From Pseudomonas farsensis (GTDB taxonomy: Bacteria > Pseudomonadota > Gammaproteobacteria > Pseudomonadales > Pseudomonadaceae): 64,000 nt of DNA. Under the pieces are notes generated by a model. It was given only the letters and a program-made list of their open reading frames with translations. It did not search any database and had not been told where the DNA came from. Position numbers and translations under genes: made by a program. Location of the stretch: positions 710,501 through 774,500 of the forward strand of contig NZ_JABWRF020000003.1 of assembly GCF_014268805.2 (NCBI RefSeq), written 5' to 3'. Below, in pieces: positions 35,035 to 45,286 of the stretch; within the stretch, counting starts at the first letter, position 1; the number at the start of each line of letters is the position of its first letter.

Positions 35035-37089
35035 ATGGCGAGTTTACTAAACATTGGTATGTCGGGGCTTGGCGCCGCGCAGTCGGGGCTTTACACCCTC
35101 GGTAACAACCTTGCCAACGCCGATGTCGACAGTTATTCGCGCCAGCAGAACGTGCAGAAGACCAAGGGCGGCCAGCAGGCCGGCCAGGTGTTCATTGGCT
35201 CCGGCACCACGCTCGCCGACGTGCGCCGTGTGTACAACTCGTTCCTTGAGAACCAGCTGCGCACCACCACCGCGCTGTCGGCCGATGCCACCAGCTACCT
35301 GAACCAGATCGCCCCGCTGGATACCGCCCTGTCCAGCGCCGATACCGGCATTACCGCTGCCCTGCAAAGCTTCTTCAGTGCCCTGCAGGACGCCTCGGCC
35401 AAGCCGACCGAAGACGCCTCGCGCCAGCTGCTGCTGACCAGCGCGCAGTCGCTGGCCAAGCGCTTCAACACCTTGTCGGCGCAGTTGAACCAGCAGAACG
35501 ACAACGTCAACAGCAACATGGCATCGCTGGCTACTCAGGTGAACAACCTGACCAAGACCATCGCTGACCTGAACGGCCAGATTTCCAAGATGTCGGCCAT
35601 TACCGGCCAGCCCAACGACCTGCTCGACCAGCGCGATGGCGCGGTGCGCGAGCTGTCCAAGCTGATCGGCGCCGATGTCGTCGAACAGAAGAACGGCAAC
35701 TACGACGTCTACCTGAAAAACGGCCAGGCGCTGGTACTGGGCAACACCACCCAAACCATCGGCGTTGCCGCCAGCAGCACCGACCCGACGCGCATGAGCC
35801 TGATCCTCAACCGCGGCTCGACGCAGATGGACATTACCAACGGCACCACTGGCGGCGAGCTGGGCGGGTTGATCCGTTACCGCAAGGAAACCCTGGACCC
35901 TGCGCTGAACGAGCTGGGCCGTGTGGCACTGGTGGTGGCCGATGCCATCAACAGCCAGCTGGCACAAGGTATCGACAAGAACGGCGAGTTCGGTGCCAGC
36001 CTGTTTGCTGACATCAACAGCGACAAGGCCATCGCCGGGCGCAGCATTGCCAAGTCGGGCAACAGCGCAGGCTCCGGCAACCTCGATGTGACCATCAAGG
36101 ATACCGGCAAGCTCAGCACCAGCGACTACCAGGTGACCTTCACCAGCGCCACCGGCTACAACGTGCGCAAGCTGCCTGATGGCACCGACATGGGCACCTT
36201 CGACCTGAGCACCACCCCGCCACCTGTGATCGACGGCTTCAGCCTGTCGCTCAATGGCGGCGGCTTGAGCGCCGGCGACAGCTTCAAGATCACCCCAACG
36301 CGCAACGCGGCTGCCAACATCGGAGCCACCCTGACCGACCCCAAGCGCCTGGCCATGGCCGCGCCGCTGACCGGCACCAGCGCCTCGGGCAACAAGGGTA
36401 CTGGCAGCATCACCCAGCCGAACCTGACGTCGCTGGTGAACATCTACGATTCCGCCCAGAGCAGCGACCTGCAAACGGGCTTGAAGTATTCCACGCCCGT
36501 CAAGCTGGTGTTCGCCGACGACACGGCCTCGCCGCAGGCGTACACGATGTATGACGCCCAAGGTAACAGCATCGGCAGCGGCACCATCGTGCCGGGCCAG
36601 GACAACACGCTGAAACTGTCGGTGCCGATGGTCGATGCCAGCGGCAACCCGATCACCGAAGCCGACGGCGTCACCCAGAAGACCTTCAGCTTCGAAATGA
36701 ACGTTTCCGGCGCGCCGAAGACCGGTGACAGCTTCACCGTCTCGATGACCGCCTCTGGTTCTGCCGACAACCGCAATGCACAGTCGGTTATCGACCTGCA
36801 GACCAAGTCCACTGTCGATGTGAACGCCAACGGCAAGGGCATCAGCTTCACCGATGCCTACGCCAAGCTGGTGTCCAATGTCGGCGGCAAGACCGGCCAG
36901 GCGCAGATGGACAGCGATGCCACCACCGCCTTGCACAAGTCGGCCCAGGATTCGCGCGACGGGCTGTCCGGCGTGTCGGTTGATGAAGAAACCGGCAACC
37001 TGATCAAGTTCCAGCAGTACTACACGGCGTCGTCGCAGATCATCAAGGCGGCCCAGGAAACTTTCGCCACCCTGATCAATAGCCTTTAA
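35035..37089 (+). CDS. flgK: hook-filament junction protein FlgK (HAP1)
   Basis: First hook-associated protein, 684 aa. N-terminal MASLLNIGMSGLGAAQSGLY and NNLANADVDSYSRQ motifs; long variable central region (about 320-600); C-terminal GVSVDEETGNLIKFQQYYTA and the terminal helix. Secreted and chaperoned by FlgN. Confidence 0.96.
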   Translation: MASLLNIGMSGLGAAQSGLYTLGNNLANADVDSYSRQQNVQKTKGGQQAGQVFIGSGTTLADVRRVYNSFLENQLRTTTALSADATSYLNQIAPLDTALSSADTGITAALQSFFSALQDASAKPTEDASRQLLLTSAQSLAKRFNTLSAQLNQQNDNVNSNMASLATQVNNLTKTIADLNGQISKMSAITGQPNDLLDQRDGAVRELSKLIGADVVEQKNGNYDVYLKNGQALVLGNTTQTIGVAASSTDPTRMSLILNRGSTQMDITNGTTGGELGGLIRYRKETLDPALNELGRVALVVADAINSQLAQGIDKNGEFGASLFADINSDKAIAGRSIAKSGNSAGSGNLDVTIKDTGKLSTSDYQVTFTSATGYNVRKLPDGTDMGTFDLSTTPPPVIDGFSLSLNGGGLSAGDSFKITPTRNAAANIGATLTDPKRLAMAAPLTGTSASGNKGTGSITQPNLTSLVNIYDSAQSSDLQTGLKYSTPVKLVFADDTASPQAYTMYDAQGNSIGSGTIVPGQDNTLKLSVPMVDASGNPITEADGVTQKTFSFEMNVSGAPKTGDSFTVSMTASGSADNRNAQSVIDLQTKSTVDVNANGKGISFTDAYAKLVSNVGGKTGQAQMDSDATTALHKSAQDSRDGLSGVSVDEETGNLIKFQQYYTASSQIIKAAQETFATLINSL

Positions 37090-37102
37090 GGAGTCGTAGA
37101 TC

Positions 37103-38674
37103 GTGAGCGTACGCATCTCTACTGCACAGTTCTACAACACCAACAGCAGCAACTACACGAACAACTTCGCCAAGTTGGACAAGACTCGGCAGGAGGCCAA
37201 CGACAGCATTCGCGTGCGAACTGCCGCCGACGATCCGGTCGCAGCTGCCCGCCTGCTGCAGCTTGAGCAGCAGCAGAACATGCTCAAGCAGTACAGCGGC
37301 AACATCACCAGCGTGCGCAACTCGCTGGGCACTGCCGAAAGTACCCTGAACTCCATCGGCAACATCTTGCAGAAGGTCAACGAACTAGCGATCAGCTCCG
37401 GCAACGCCAGCTTCACCGACTCCGATCGCAAGGCCAACGCCGACGAGCTCGAAGCGCTGGAGCAGCAACTGTTTTCGCTGATGAACAGCAAGGATGAGAA
37501 CGGCAAGTACCTGTTCTCCGGCTCCAAGGGCGACACCCCACCTTATGCGCGCAACGCTGATGGTACCTACACCTACCAGGGCGACCAGACTCAGCTCAAG
37601 CTGCAGGTGGGCGATGCCCTGTCGCTGGCGGCCAACGAAACCGGCTACGCCGCGTTCGAGCAGGCGCTGAACACCAGCCGCAGCCAGACCAGCCTGACCG
37701 CTCCGGCGGTAGACGACGGCCGTGTCAGCCTGTCCAACGGCCAGGTTTCCGGTAGCGCCGTGTACAACGACCGCTTCCGCAGCGGCGAGCCGTACAGCAT
37801 CGAGTTCACCAGCAGCACCGAATTCAAGATCACCGACGCCAGCGGTACCGACGTCACCCTGGAAGCTACCCAGGGCGGTAAGTTCGACCCGAACGGCAGT
37901 AACACCTCGGTTTCCTTCCGTGGCGTCGATCTGCGCCTGAACATCAGCTTCCAGGCCGGCGACTCGGTCAACCCGGATGCCGCCATCGCCGGGCACACCT
38001 TCAGCTTGAGTTCCAAGGCCGACGAAATCAGCGGGACCCGCAGCCCGGGCAATGCCTCCTCGAGCCAGGTCAGCGGCGCCAGCGTCACCGATCCGGTCGC
38101 CTATAAAGCAGCGTTCCCCGAGGGGGCGGTGCTCAAGTTCACTAGCGCAACCAACTACGAGCTTTATGCCGCACCGGTTTCGGCTGATAGTCGCCCGGTC
38201 ACAAGCGGTACCATGGTCGGCAACAGCGCCACCGCCATGGGTGTGCAAATTGATCTGTCGGGCCCTGCGGCGCCAGGCGATTCGTATGCCATCAAGGTCG
38301 ATACCCACCAGACTCAGAATATTCTCAATACCGTCAGCAAGCTGCGTTCCGCCCTGAAGACTCCGATAGACAGTGATCCGGTAGCCAAGCAGAACTTCAA
38401 GGCATCGCTGGATTCGGCAATTGGCAATGTCTCCAGCGGCATCAACCAGGTGTCTTCTTCCATTAGTGCAATCGGTGGCCGTGGCCAGGCGCTGGATATC
38501 CAGGCCGAAACCAATGAGGCGCTGGGCAACGAGAACACCCTGACGCAGAAGTCGCTGCGTGAAACCGATCAGGTCGAGGCCATGCTGCGCCTGCAAATGC
38601 AGACCAACATGCTGCAGGCGTCGCTGCAGGCCTACGCCAAAGTTGCAGGCTTGTCGCTGGTCAATTACATCTGA
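37103..38674 (+). CDS. flgL: hook-filament junction protein FlgL (HAP3)
   Basis: Second junction protein, 523 aa, with a GTG start at 37103 and AAGGAG eight bases before it. N-terminal flagellin-like MSVRISTAQFYNTNSSNYTN; flagellin-type coiled region with AADDPVAAARLLQLEQQQNM; enlarged central domain (about 120-420); C-terminal ETDQVEAMLRLQMQTNMLQ. Last flagellar gene before the glycosylation island. Confidence 0.95.
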   Translation: MSVRISTAQFYNTNSSNYTNNFAKLDKTRQEANDSIRVRTAADDPVAAARLLQLEQQQNMLKQYSGNITSVRNSLGTAESTLNSIGNILQKVNELAISSGNASFTDSDRKANADELEALEQQLFSLMNSKDENGKYLFSGSKGDTPPYARNADGTYTYQGDQTQLKLQVGDALSLAANETGYAAFEQALNTSRSQTSLTAPAVDDGRVSLSNGQVSGSAVYNDRFRSGEPYSIEFTSSTEFKITDASGTDVTLEATQGGKFDPNGSNTSVSFRGVDLRLNISFQAGDSVNPDAAIAGHTFSLSSKADEISGTRSPGNASSSQVSGASVTDPVAYKAAFPEGAVLKFTSATNYELYAAPVSADSRPVTSGTMVGNSATAMGVQIDLSGPAAPGDSYAIKVDTHQTQNILNTVSKLRSALKTPIDSDPVAKQNFKASLDSAIGNVSSGINQVSSSISAIGGRGQALDIQAETNEALGNENTLTQKSLRETDQVEAMLRLQMQTNMLQASLQAYAKVAGLSLVNYI

Positions 38675-38699
38675 TCGATTCGACTGTTCCAGGTTGTCG

Positions 38700-38718
38700 C
38701 GAGGGGGGTTCCCCCTCG
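38700..38718 (+). terminator. GC hairpin after flgL
   Basis: CGAGGGGG-GTT-CCCCCTCG, an 8-bp perfect stem 26 nt after the flgL stop. No T-run follows, so it may only partly stop transcription into the glycosyltransferase genes. Confidence 0.5.
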
Positions 38719-38811
38719 TCCATCGCGTGACCGTGACCCTGCCGCCGGCCCTTCGCTGACATAGGCAGGGGGTGCGGCGCTTACAACCGAACACCGCTAA
38801 GCGAGCGCTTT

Positions 38812-41800
38812 GTGAACGTACAACCCCTTGTGACAGTCGCCATTCCTGCGTTCAATATCGAGTTCTTTCGGGCCACGCTGGTCAGCGCACTCGCCCAGGA
38901 TTATGCCAACCTGGAAATCGTCGTCTGCGACGACAGCGGTGACGGGCAGATCGAATCGCTGTGCAAGGAGTTGGCTAACGCTACAGCGGTGCTGCGCTAC
39001 ATTCGCAACCCTGTGCGGCGTGGCTTTGCACGCAACATGCTGGCTTGCCTTGAGCACGCCCGCGGAGAAATGATCAAGTTTCTCTGCGATGACGATACGC
39101 TGTTCCCCAACTGTGTCGGCCTCCAGGCACAGGCGCTACAAGCCAATGACCAGGTCAGCATGGTCATTGGCCAGCGTTTATTGATATCCGCGAACGATGT
39201 GCTGTTGCCATCTCGCCTTCTCAATTTCGTCATTTCGATGAACGATGCGGTGCTGCATGGTAATGACCTGCTGCACTGCGTTGCGGACAACGCTACCAAC
39301 CTGTTCGGCGGTTTCAGCCATGCCTTGTTTCGTCGCGCGCAAGTCCAGGAGTACCTGGCTACGCTGGTGCAGGAAGGGCAGGGATTTGCCGCACGTCTTG
39401 ATCTGGCGCTGTACGCATGCTTGCTGCGCCGAGGCCACCTGTGTAGCCTGAGCCAGGTGTTGAGCCTTGAGCGTGTGCATCCAGGGCGGCTCAGCCATCA
39501 AACCAGCATGACCGAAGCGGCAAAGCGCGAAACCGACTGGTTGTTGCAGATGTTCCAGGGCAGTACCGGTGAAGCGGCCCCGGCGTACGGTTGGGTTCGT
39601 TACTGTTTGCTCGAAGAGTATCGCGAAGATCGGCCGTTGGTGTGGGATGAGTTTGATCTGCGACTGATCTTTTCCGGTCAAATGGCCAACTTCCAGCAGC
39701 AGGTAGGCGTTCACAGCCTGAGTTTCGACGACTTGTATGCGCAGTGGCTTGAAAGCCGCAAGTTCTCAGCGGGCCAATTGCAATTGTTGCCCAAGCGCAT
39801 TGGTCGATGGGCGCGCCAGCCGCGCATCGTTGCCGTTATCGAGAGTAGGCTGGGGCAAGAGGCGGCCTTGCGCGTGACATTGGCAAGCCTGCACAACCAG
39901 TCCTACCCGGCCGCATTTACGCTAGTGATCGGGCCTGATTTGCCTGCCAGCAATACCTTGGAGAACGTGCGCCATCTGCGGCTGCGCGATGACATGGCAA
40001 CAACGCTCAATCGATGGCTTGCGGAAAATCCCCAGGCAGACTGGGTATTGCTGCTTGAAGCGGGTGACCGCTTGCATGAGCACGCTCTGGTGCTGCTGGC
40101 AGAGCGCATGGTGTTGCGTACAGAATGTCTGTGCATCTACAGCGATGAAGGTGCCAATGACAATCTTAAATCCAGCACACCGGTGTTCAAGCCCGACTTC
40201 AACCTCGATCTGATGCGCAGCGTGCCCTATGTAGGGCGCATGTTGGCCTTGAATGTCGATCAACTTCGCACCTTGGGCGGTTTGAACCCGCAGCTTGGCA
40301 GGTTCGCGCCGCACGATATGCTTTGGCGCATGGTCGAGACGCAGGGGCTGCATGTCGTCGAGCATATCGCCGAGGTCCTGGTCCAAAGCCTGCGCACTTA
40401 CAGCGATTGGCTGCAAGACCCCGCCGATGCTGCACTGGCCACTGAAGTGGTACGAAACCACTTGCAGCGTTTGGGTGTACCTGCGCTAGTCGAGCAGCAA
40501 GGCGCAAGCCCCATGACGCGCGTCACTTATGTACATCCGCAGCCTGCGATGGTTTCTATCCTGGTCTACGCTGGCAGCGATTTGATGACGCTTGAGCGAT
40601 GCATCGAATCGTTGATGGGTCGAACTGCGTATCCCCATTTCGAGGTTCTGTTGGTAGGCGACGAAGGGTGCCCACCGCACGTGTGCGCCTGGTTGCAGGC
40701 GATGGCCCAACTGGGAGTCGAGCAAGTGCGCTTCATCGAGGTCGCAGCTCTCGGCCAGGCGCGTAGCCTTGACATGGCCAGCCAGCATGCGCGTGGCGAG
40801 TACCTGTTGATGCTGGACGTCGGTTGTGTCTTGTTCGATAGCAGCTGGCTGCACGAACTGATGCTCCAGGCGCAGCGCCCCGAGGTCGGCTTGGTAGGGC
40901 CCAAGCTCTTCGACGATAACGGGGCGGTAGTCTCGGCGGGGCTGGTACTTGGCCTTTACGGTTCAGTGGGTAGCCCGTTCCTCGGGTGCCCGATGCACGC
41001 CGACGGCTACATGGGGCGCTTGCAGATGGTGCAGAACTGGAGCGCCTTGAGTCTGCATTGCCTGGTGGTTCGTCGCGACCTGTTCACTGAGCTTGGCGGG
41101 CTCGATGCAGACCAGCTGGGTGAGGGGTTGCTTGAAGCAGATCTCTGCTTACGGGCGCGCAGCCAAGGCTACCTGGTGGTGTGGACGCCGTTCTCCAGGG
41201 TAGCAAGGCCTCAGGGCATAGCGGCCGGGGCCGCTGGCAAGGTCGGTATGGATGTTTTCTACGACCGCTGGCTGTCGGTGCTGGCCAGCGATCAGGCCTA
41301 CAACCGCAACCTCAGCCTGAAGTACCCCAACTTCAATTTTGAACCAGGCCTCAGAAGCAGCTGGGACCCTTTCATTGCCCGGGTGATGCCGACCGTTTTG
41401 GCGCTGCCGAGCAACACCACAGCTATTGGCCATTACCGCGTAGTGCAGCCATTCACCGAGCTGGAGCGGGCAGGGTGGATTCAGGGACGGATCAACTACA
41501 ATGTATCCGGGGTAATCGAACTTGAGCAGGAAAAACCAGATGCATTGATTCTGCAGTGCCGGTACACGCCTGCCGGCACCCAGGAGATCGCCCAGTTCAA
41601 GCGCTATAGCAACGCGCGGCGGATCTACGAAATCGATGACTACATCATCGATCCGCCGAAAAAGAACGACCACGCGCGGAAAATGCCGGACAACATGCGC
41701 GAACTGGTTGCCAAGGCCATAGGTCTCTGCGATCGCGTGGTGGTTTCTACCGAACCTTTGGCTGATGCGTTGTCGAGCATGCATCAGGATATCCGGATCG

Positions 41801-42372
41801 TGCCCAACATGCTGGCGGCGAGCCTGTGGAAAGGTTTGCTCAGCCAGCGCCAGACGACGGCCCGGCCTAGGGTTGGCTGGGCCGGCGGAACCAGCCACAG
41901 GGGCGACCTGGAACTGATCATCGATGTGGTGAAGACCCTGTCCCGCGAGGTTGACTGGGTGTTCTTCGGCATGTGCCCGGAGGAGCTGCTTCCTTACGTG
42001 AAGGAATTCCACGAAGGGATCTCGTTCTCGCTCTATCCGCAAAAACTCGCCGGCCTCAACCTCGATCTGGCACTAGCGCCGCTTGAGCAAAACTTGTTCA
42101 ACGACTGCAAGAGCAATCTGCGTCTGTTGGAATACGGCGCCTGCGGTTTCCCGGTGATCTGTACTGACACCAAGGCCTACGCCGGTTACCTGCCTTGTAC
42201 GCGGGTGCGGCAGAACACTAGCGCGCAGTGGCTGGAGGCGATCCGCATGCATCTTGACGACAGCGTGGCGAGCTACGCCATGGGGGACGCCTTGCGTGAA
42301 TCAGTGCTGCGCGATTACGTACTCGATGAACACCACTTGCAGCATTGGGCCAATGCTTGGTTGGCCGACTGA
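38812..42372 (+). CDS. giant multi-module glycosyltransferase 1 (flagellin glycosylation)
   Basis: 1186-aa cytosolic protein, probably transferring sugars to flagellin. GTG start. Four modules: a GT2 domain (about 1-230; VAIPAFNIEFFRATLVSAL, with an intact DDD at 93-95); a second GT-A-like module from about 335 (DWVLLLEAGDRL); a third from about 580 (GEYLLMLDVGC, then QRPEVGLVG and GYMGRL); and a C-terminal GT-B-like domain (about 860-1186) with RPRVGWAGG at 1018 and NLRLLEYGACGFPVI. Position after flgL and overall plan match Fgt1-type flagellin glycosyltransferases of P. syringae and FgtA of P. aeruginosa. The sugar specificity is unknown. Confidence 0.82.
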   Translation: MNVQPLVTVAIPAFNIEFFRATLVSALAQDYANLEIVVCDDSGDGQIESLCKELANATAVLRYIRNPVRRGFARNMLACLEHARGEMIKFLCDDDTLFPNCVGLQAQALQANDQVSMVIGQRLLISANDVLLPSRLLNFVISMNDAVLHGNDLLHCVADNATNLFGGFSHALFRRAQVQEYLATLVQEGQGFAARLDLALYACLLRRGHLCSLSQVLSLERVHPGRLSHQTSMTEAAKRETDWLLQMFQGSTGEAAPAYGWVRYCLLEEYREDRPLVWDEFDLRLIFSGQMANFQQQVGVHSLSFDDLYAQWLESRKFSAGQLQLLPKRIGRWARQPRIVAVIESRLGQEAALRVTLASLHNQSYPAAFTLVIGPDLPASNTLENVRHLRLRDDMATTLNRWLAENPQADWVLLLEAGDRLHEHALVLLAERMVLRTECLCIYSDEGANDNLKSSTPVFKPDFNLDLMRSVPYVGRMLALNVDQLRTLGGLNPQLGRFAPHDMLWRMVETQGLHVVEHIAEVLVQSLRTYSDWLQDPADAALATEVVRNHLQRLGVPALVEQQGASPMTRVTYVHPQPAMVSILVYAGSDLMTLERCIESLMGRTAYPHFEVLLVGDEGCPPHVCAWLQAMAQLGVEQVRFIEVAALGQARSLDMASQHARGEYLLMLDVGCVLFDSSWLHELMLQAQRPEVGLVGPKLFDDNGAVVSAGLVLGLYGSVGSPFLGCPMHADGYMGRLQMVQNWSALSLHCLVVRRDLFTELGGLDADQLGEGLLEADLCLRARSQGYLVVWTPFSRVARPQGIAAGAAGKVGMDVFYDRWLSVLASDQAYNRNLSLKYPNFNFEPGLRSSWDPFIARVMPTVLALPSNTTAIGHYRVVQPFTELERAGWIQGRINYNVSGVIELEQEKPDALILQCRYTPAGTQEIAQFKRYSNARRIYEIDDYIIDPPKKNDHARKMPDNMRELVAKAIGLCDRVVVSTEPLADALSSMHQDIRIVPNMLAASLWKGLLSQRQTTARPRVGWAGGTSHRGDLELIIDVVKTLSREVDWVFFGMCPEELLPYVKEFHEGISFSLYPQKLAGLNLDLALAPLEQNLFNDCKSNLRLLEYGACGFPVICTDTKAYAGYLPCTRVRQNTSAQWLEAIRMHLDDSVASYAMGDALRESVLRDYVLDEHHLQHWANAWLAD

Positions 42373-42416
42373 TTACTGACGCCGGGCGTCCAAACGAATA
42401 CTTGAACAGGTGCACT

Positions 42417-45176
42417 ATGATCGAAACCGCAACAGGATCGCGCAGTGATGTAACCGTCATTTTGCTTGGTCAGGAATCCTCGGAGTCGCGTGTACGTGCG
42501 GCGCATTACTACCTTGGGCAAGGCATATTGGGCCAGAGCGCTACGCACCAGGCCGGTGCCGCAGGTGTCAGCCGCGCGGCACTGGAGCAGGCGCTGGGCC
42601 AGGTGTCCACAGCGCTGGTGATGCTGGCGCTGGACAGCGATTTCGTCCTGGGTGAGGCACTGGATAACGCGGCGGCCTGTCTCCAGGCCCAGCCGCATGT
42701 GGACGCTGCACAAGGCTATGCACTGGGCTATGTGCCAGGCACCAACCACGTGTCGTATCACAAATTGGGCGCGGCGCTTGCCGACGCTTCGCAGCAAGGC
42801 GCGCAGGCGCGTGTGTCGCAGTATGCCAGCGCAGGTCAACAAGCCTGGCGCGCGGTTGTCCGCGTCTCGGCCTTGCAAGCGGTTGTGGCTACCCTCCCGA
42901 ACGATTTGCAAGGCGCAAGCCTTCTCGTCGCGCTGTCTTGCAAGTTGTTGCAAGCCGGGGCGATAGCGCGTCTGCATCAGACTGATGTGGTCTGCGACTA
43001 CCAACCTTGCGACCTCGCACCCTCAGTGCGCGAGGAGCGCCAGGTGCAACTGGTGAGAGCGCTGCACGATCGGCAGGGCCAGCCAGCTGGTGTAGAGGCA
43101 GACGATGAAGCATTCCGAGTGCTTAACCTGTTCGTTCGCAGCACTTATGAGCAGCTTGAGGCGCCGTTGTTGGTGACCTCCACTTGGGACAGCATTGTTG
43201 CCGACCCGCAGCGGGCCTTCGAAAGCCGCCAGTACCTCGAGTTGCCTTACTACACGCATGCATTGTTCGAGCAACTGATCGCAATCGAGTTCCTCTGTCA
43301 TGTGTGGCCTGTCGGGCAGCGTCACCAGCACTTGCTCGAGGGGGCCTGGGTTCGTCAGCACGATTTGCTGCTGGTGCACCCCAACGACACCAGCGAAAGC
43401 TTGCAGCAGCGATATTGGCAGGCGCTGGGGCTGGGCCTGTTCAATCTTGATGTGTGCCTGCGTCTGCTGCCTATGCTGAGCGACCCTGCAGACCTGGAGC
43501 GCGCTCGCGAGCTGCGCAGTTGGATCGAGCGCTTGCAGCAAGTGCCGGCTCCAGGCGTTGGCCTGCGCTTGCAGCAAACGTCATCGGGTAAGGTGCTGGC
43601 AGATATTGCACGTGCCACACCAGGCGCTGCTGGCAACCAGCGTATTCAGAGCTATCTTGCCAAGCATCAGACCGCTCAATTGGCGTTTGTGGTGCTCGAC
43701 TTGCACGATGATGCCCAAGCGCTGCAGGCGACCTTCGATAGCCTGCTGGCGTGTGGTCTGCGCAATTTCAAGTTGGTGGTCCTCACCACCGGCAAGCCGC
43801 CAGCAATCACCACCGCGCGGGATGTGCTGCATTTCATCCAGGTGAACGAAAACAACTGGCTTGCCCACCTCAATCAGGTAGTGCGGCAATTATCCAGCGA
43901 ATGGTTGCTGCTGCTCGATGCCGGAGACACGCTGCTGGCCGGTGGTCTGCAACGTTTGCTGGTTGAGCTTGTCAGCGCGCCGGCCTGCCAGGCCATTGCT
44001 TGCAACGAAGTGCAACGCGATGCCGAGGGGCGACTGCACGAGGTAGTGCGGCCAGGTGCCGACCTTGACTTGCTGCGTGGACAGCCTGGCCTGATGTCCC
44101 GCCACTGGCTGGTACAACGCCAGTCGGTTGTTGACCTGGGTGGCTACAGCGAAACCTACCGCCATGCCTGCGAACTGGACCTGTTGTTACGGCTTGTGGA
44201 AGAGCGGGGCGTGAGTAGCCTTGCGCACATGGATGAATACCTCGTCGTTGGCCGTCAAGCCGGGCATGAAATGGCCAAAGAGGCTGTGCTCATCCTCAAC
44301 CGTCACCTGGCGCAACTGGGTTATCGTGGGCATGTCACCGATCTGGAAACAGCTGGGCTGGCGATTGATTTCCGCCACTCAGCGGTTCCGCTGGTCAGCA
44401 TTCTTCTGGCATACGAGGGTGACAGGGAGCAATTGCAGGCCTGCCTCACCGCAATCCTGCAGCGTACTCGCTACCCGCGCTATGAAATTTTGCTGGCTTG
44501 CGCCGGCAATGTCCTGGACGTTGAAGATCCCGCGCTCAATACATTCGCCGGGCGCGTTCGCTTGCTCGTCGGTGACGCGGAGGCGGCGCGGCCAGCGTTG
44601 CTCGATCTTGCGGCTCGCCAGGCCCGTGGCGAGTATCTGGTGATGCTGTCCCAGCACTGTCAGGTCAACTCGCCGGCCTGGATCGAGGCTTTGATGAACG
44701 AAGGGCAGCGCCCTGAGGTAGGGGTTGTCGGTGCGTGCCTGCACACCGGGGAAGGGGTTCTGGTCCACGCCGGTTATCAGTTGCTTGCCGGGCCTGGGGT
44801 TCAAGAACCGTGGAAAGGCTTCACGGTAGAACAGGGCATCGAGGTGCGTTGGCCGCAATCGGTTCGCCAATGCGCCGCTGTAGCGGATGCCTGCCTGATG
44901 GTGCGCAAGGACGTTTTTGAGCACTGTGGCGGCGTGCAAGCTTCGTTGGATGCAGGCCTGAGCATCTCGCTGGCGGTTGCCCACGCCGGTTTGATGGTGA
45001 TCTGGACGCCCCGTTCGTTAGTGTTTGCCCAGCAATTGCCAACCCCTTGTCAGGATGCAATAGACCAGGCGGCCCACGCCTGGCCGGCGGCGTTCTCTGC
45101 GCCGGGCCGTGACGATGCAGTGGCTCAGCCACTGAGTTCGGCGGATGAACCGGCTTGGCTTGCGCAGCTCGACTAG
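42417..45176 (+). CDS. giant glycosyltransferase 2 (flagellin glycosylation)
   Basis: 919 aa from the ATG at 42417; no strong ribosome site (ACAGGTGC). Residues 1-415 show no family I can name. Then come two GT2-like modules: about 420-640 (LAFVVLDLHDD, EWLLLLDAGDTL) and about 660-900 (VSILLAYEGDREQLQACLTA, QRPEVGVVG). The second module has LSQHC where an acidic metal site is usual, so it may be non-catalytic. It lacks the C-terminal GT-B domain of its two paralogues. Position suggests an Fgt2-type partner of the upstream gene. Codon use has more third-position T/A than the flagellar genes. Confidence 0.72.
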   Translation: MIETATGSRSDVTVILLGQESSESRVRAAHYYLGQGILGQSATHQAGAAGVSRAALEQALGQVSTALVMLALDSDFVLGEALDNAAACLQAQPHVDAAQGYALGYVPGTNHVSYHKLGAALADASQQGAQARVSQYASAGQQAWRAVVRVSALQAVVATLPNDLQGASLLVALSCKLLQAGAIARLHQTDVVCDYQPCDLAPSVREERQVQLVRALHDRQGQPAGVEADDEAFRVLNLFVRSTYEQLEAPLLVTSTWDSIVADPQRAFESRQYLELPYYTHALFEQLIAIEFLCHVWPVGQRHQHLLEGAWVRQHDLLLVHPNDTSESLQQRYWQALGLGLFNLDVCLRLLPMLSDPADLERARELRSWIERLQQVPAPGVGLRLQQTSSGKVLADIARATPGAAGNQRIQSYLAKHQTAQLAFVVLDLHDDAQALQATFDSLLACGLRNFKLVVLTTGKPPAITTARDVLHFIQVNENNWLAHLNQVVRQLSSEWLLLLDAGDTLLAGGLQRLLVELVSAPACQAIACNEVQRDAEGRLHEVVRPGADLDLLRGQPGLMSRHWLVQRQSVVDLGGYSETYRHACELDLLLRLVEERGVSSLAHMDEYLVVGRQAGHEMAKEAVLILNRHLAQLGYRGHVTDLETAGLAIDFRHSAVPLVSILLAYEGDREQLQACLTAILQRTRYPRYEILLACAGNVLDVEDPALNTFAGRVRLLVGDAEAARPALLDLAARQARGEYLVMLSQHCQVNSPAWIEALMNEGQRPEVGVVGACLHTGEGVLVHAGYQLLAGPGVQEPWKGFTVEQGIEVRWPQSVRQCAAVADACLMVRKDVFEHCGGVQASLDAGLSISLAVAHAGLMVIWTPRSLVFAQQLPTPCQDAIDQAAHAWPAAFSAPGRDDAVAQPLSSADEPAWLAQLD

Positions 45177-45192
45177 CTGGCGCGGGAATTGC

Positions 45193-45222
45193 AAAAGCCG
45201 GGTTCAAGCCCGGCTTTTTCTT
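45193..45222 (+). terminator. terminator after glycosyltransferase 2
   Basis: AAAAGCCGGG-TTC-AAGCCCGGCTTTTTC-type stem with a T-run, about 17 nt after the stop. It divides the island into two transcription units. Confidence 0.9.
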
Positions 45223-45238
45223 GCCAGGTGCCGTTTTA

Positions 45239-45259
45239 TTGACATGCTGCACAGCATGT
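45239..45259 (+). promoter_or_regulatory. TTGACA overlapping an interrupted palindrome, upstream of wbqC-like gene
   Basis: TTGACA (45239-45244) overlaps ACATGCTG-CA-CAGCATGT (45242-45259), an 8-bp inverted repeat with a 2-bp centre. It is 28 bp before the wbqC-like start. It could be an operator over a -35 box; no good -10 was found at 16-18 bp spacing, so this is tentative. Confidence 0.4.
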
Positions 45260-45286
45260 TACCGGTTCGGGCAGATGGGGTTCTGG

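Noticed and set aside
32753..37116. Long antisense frames opposite flgI, flgJ and flgK
   Set aside because: Composition-driven shadows of conserved flagellar genes.
45245..45286. -10 box for the wbqC-like gene
   Set aside because: No TATAAT-like hexamer at acceptable spacing from TTGACA, so the full promoter is not claimed.
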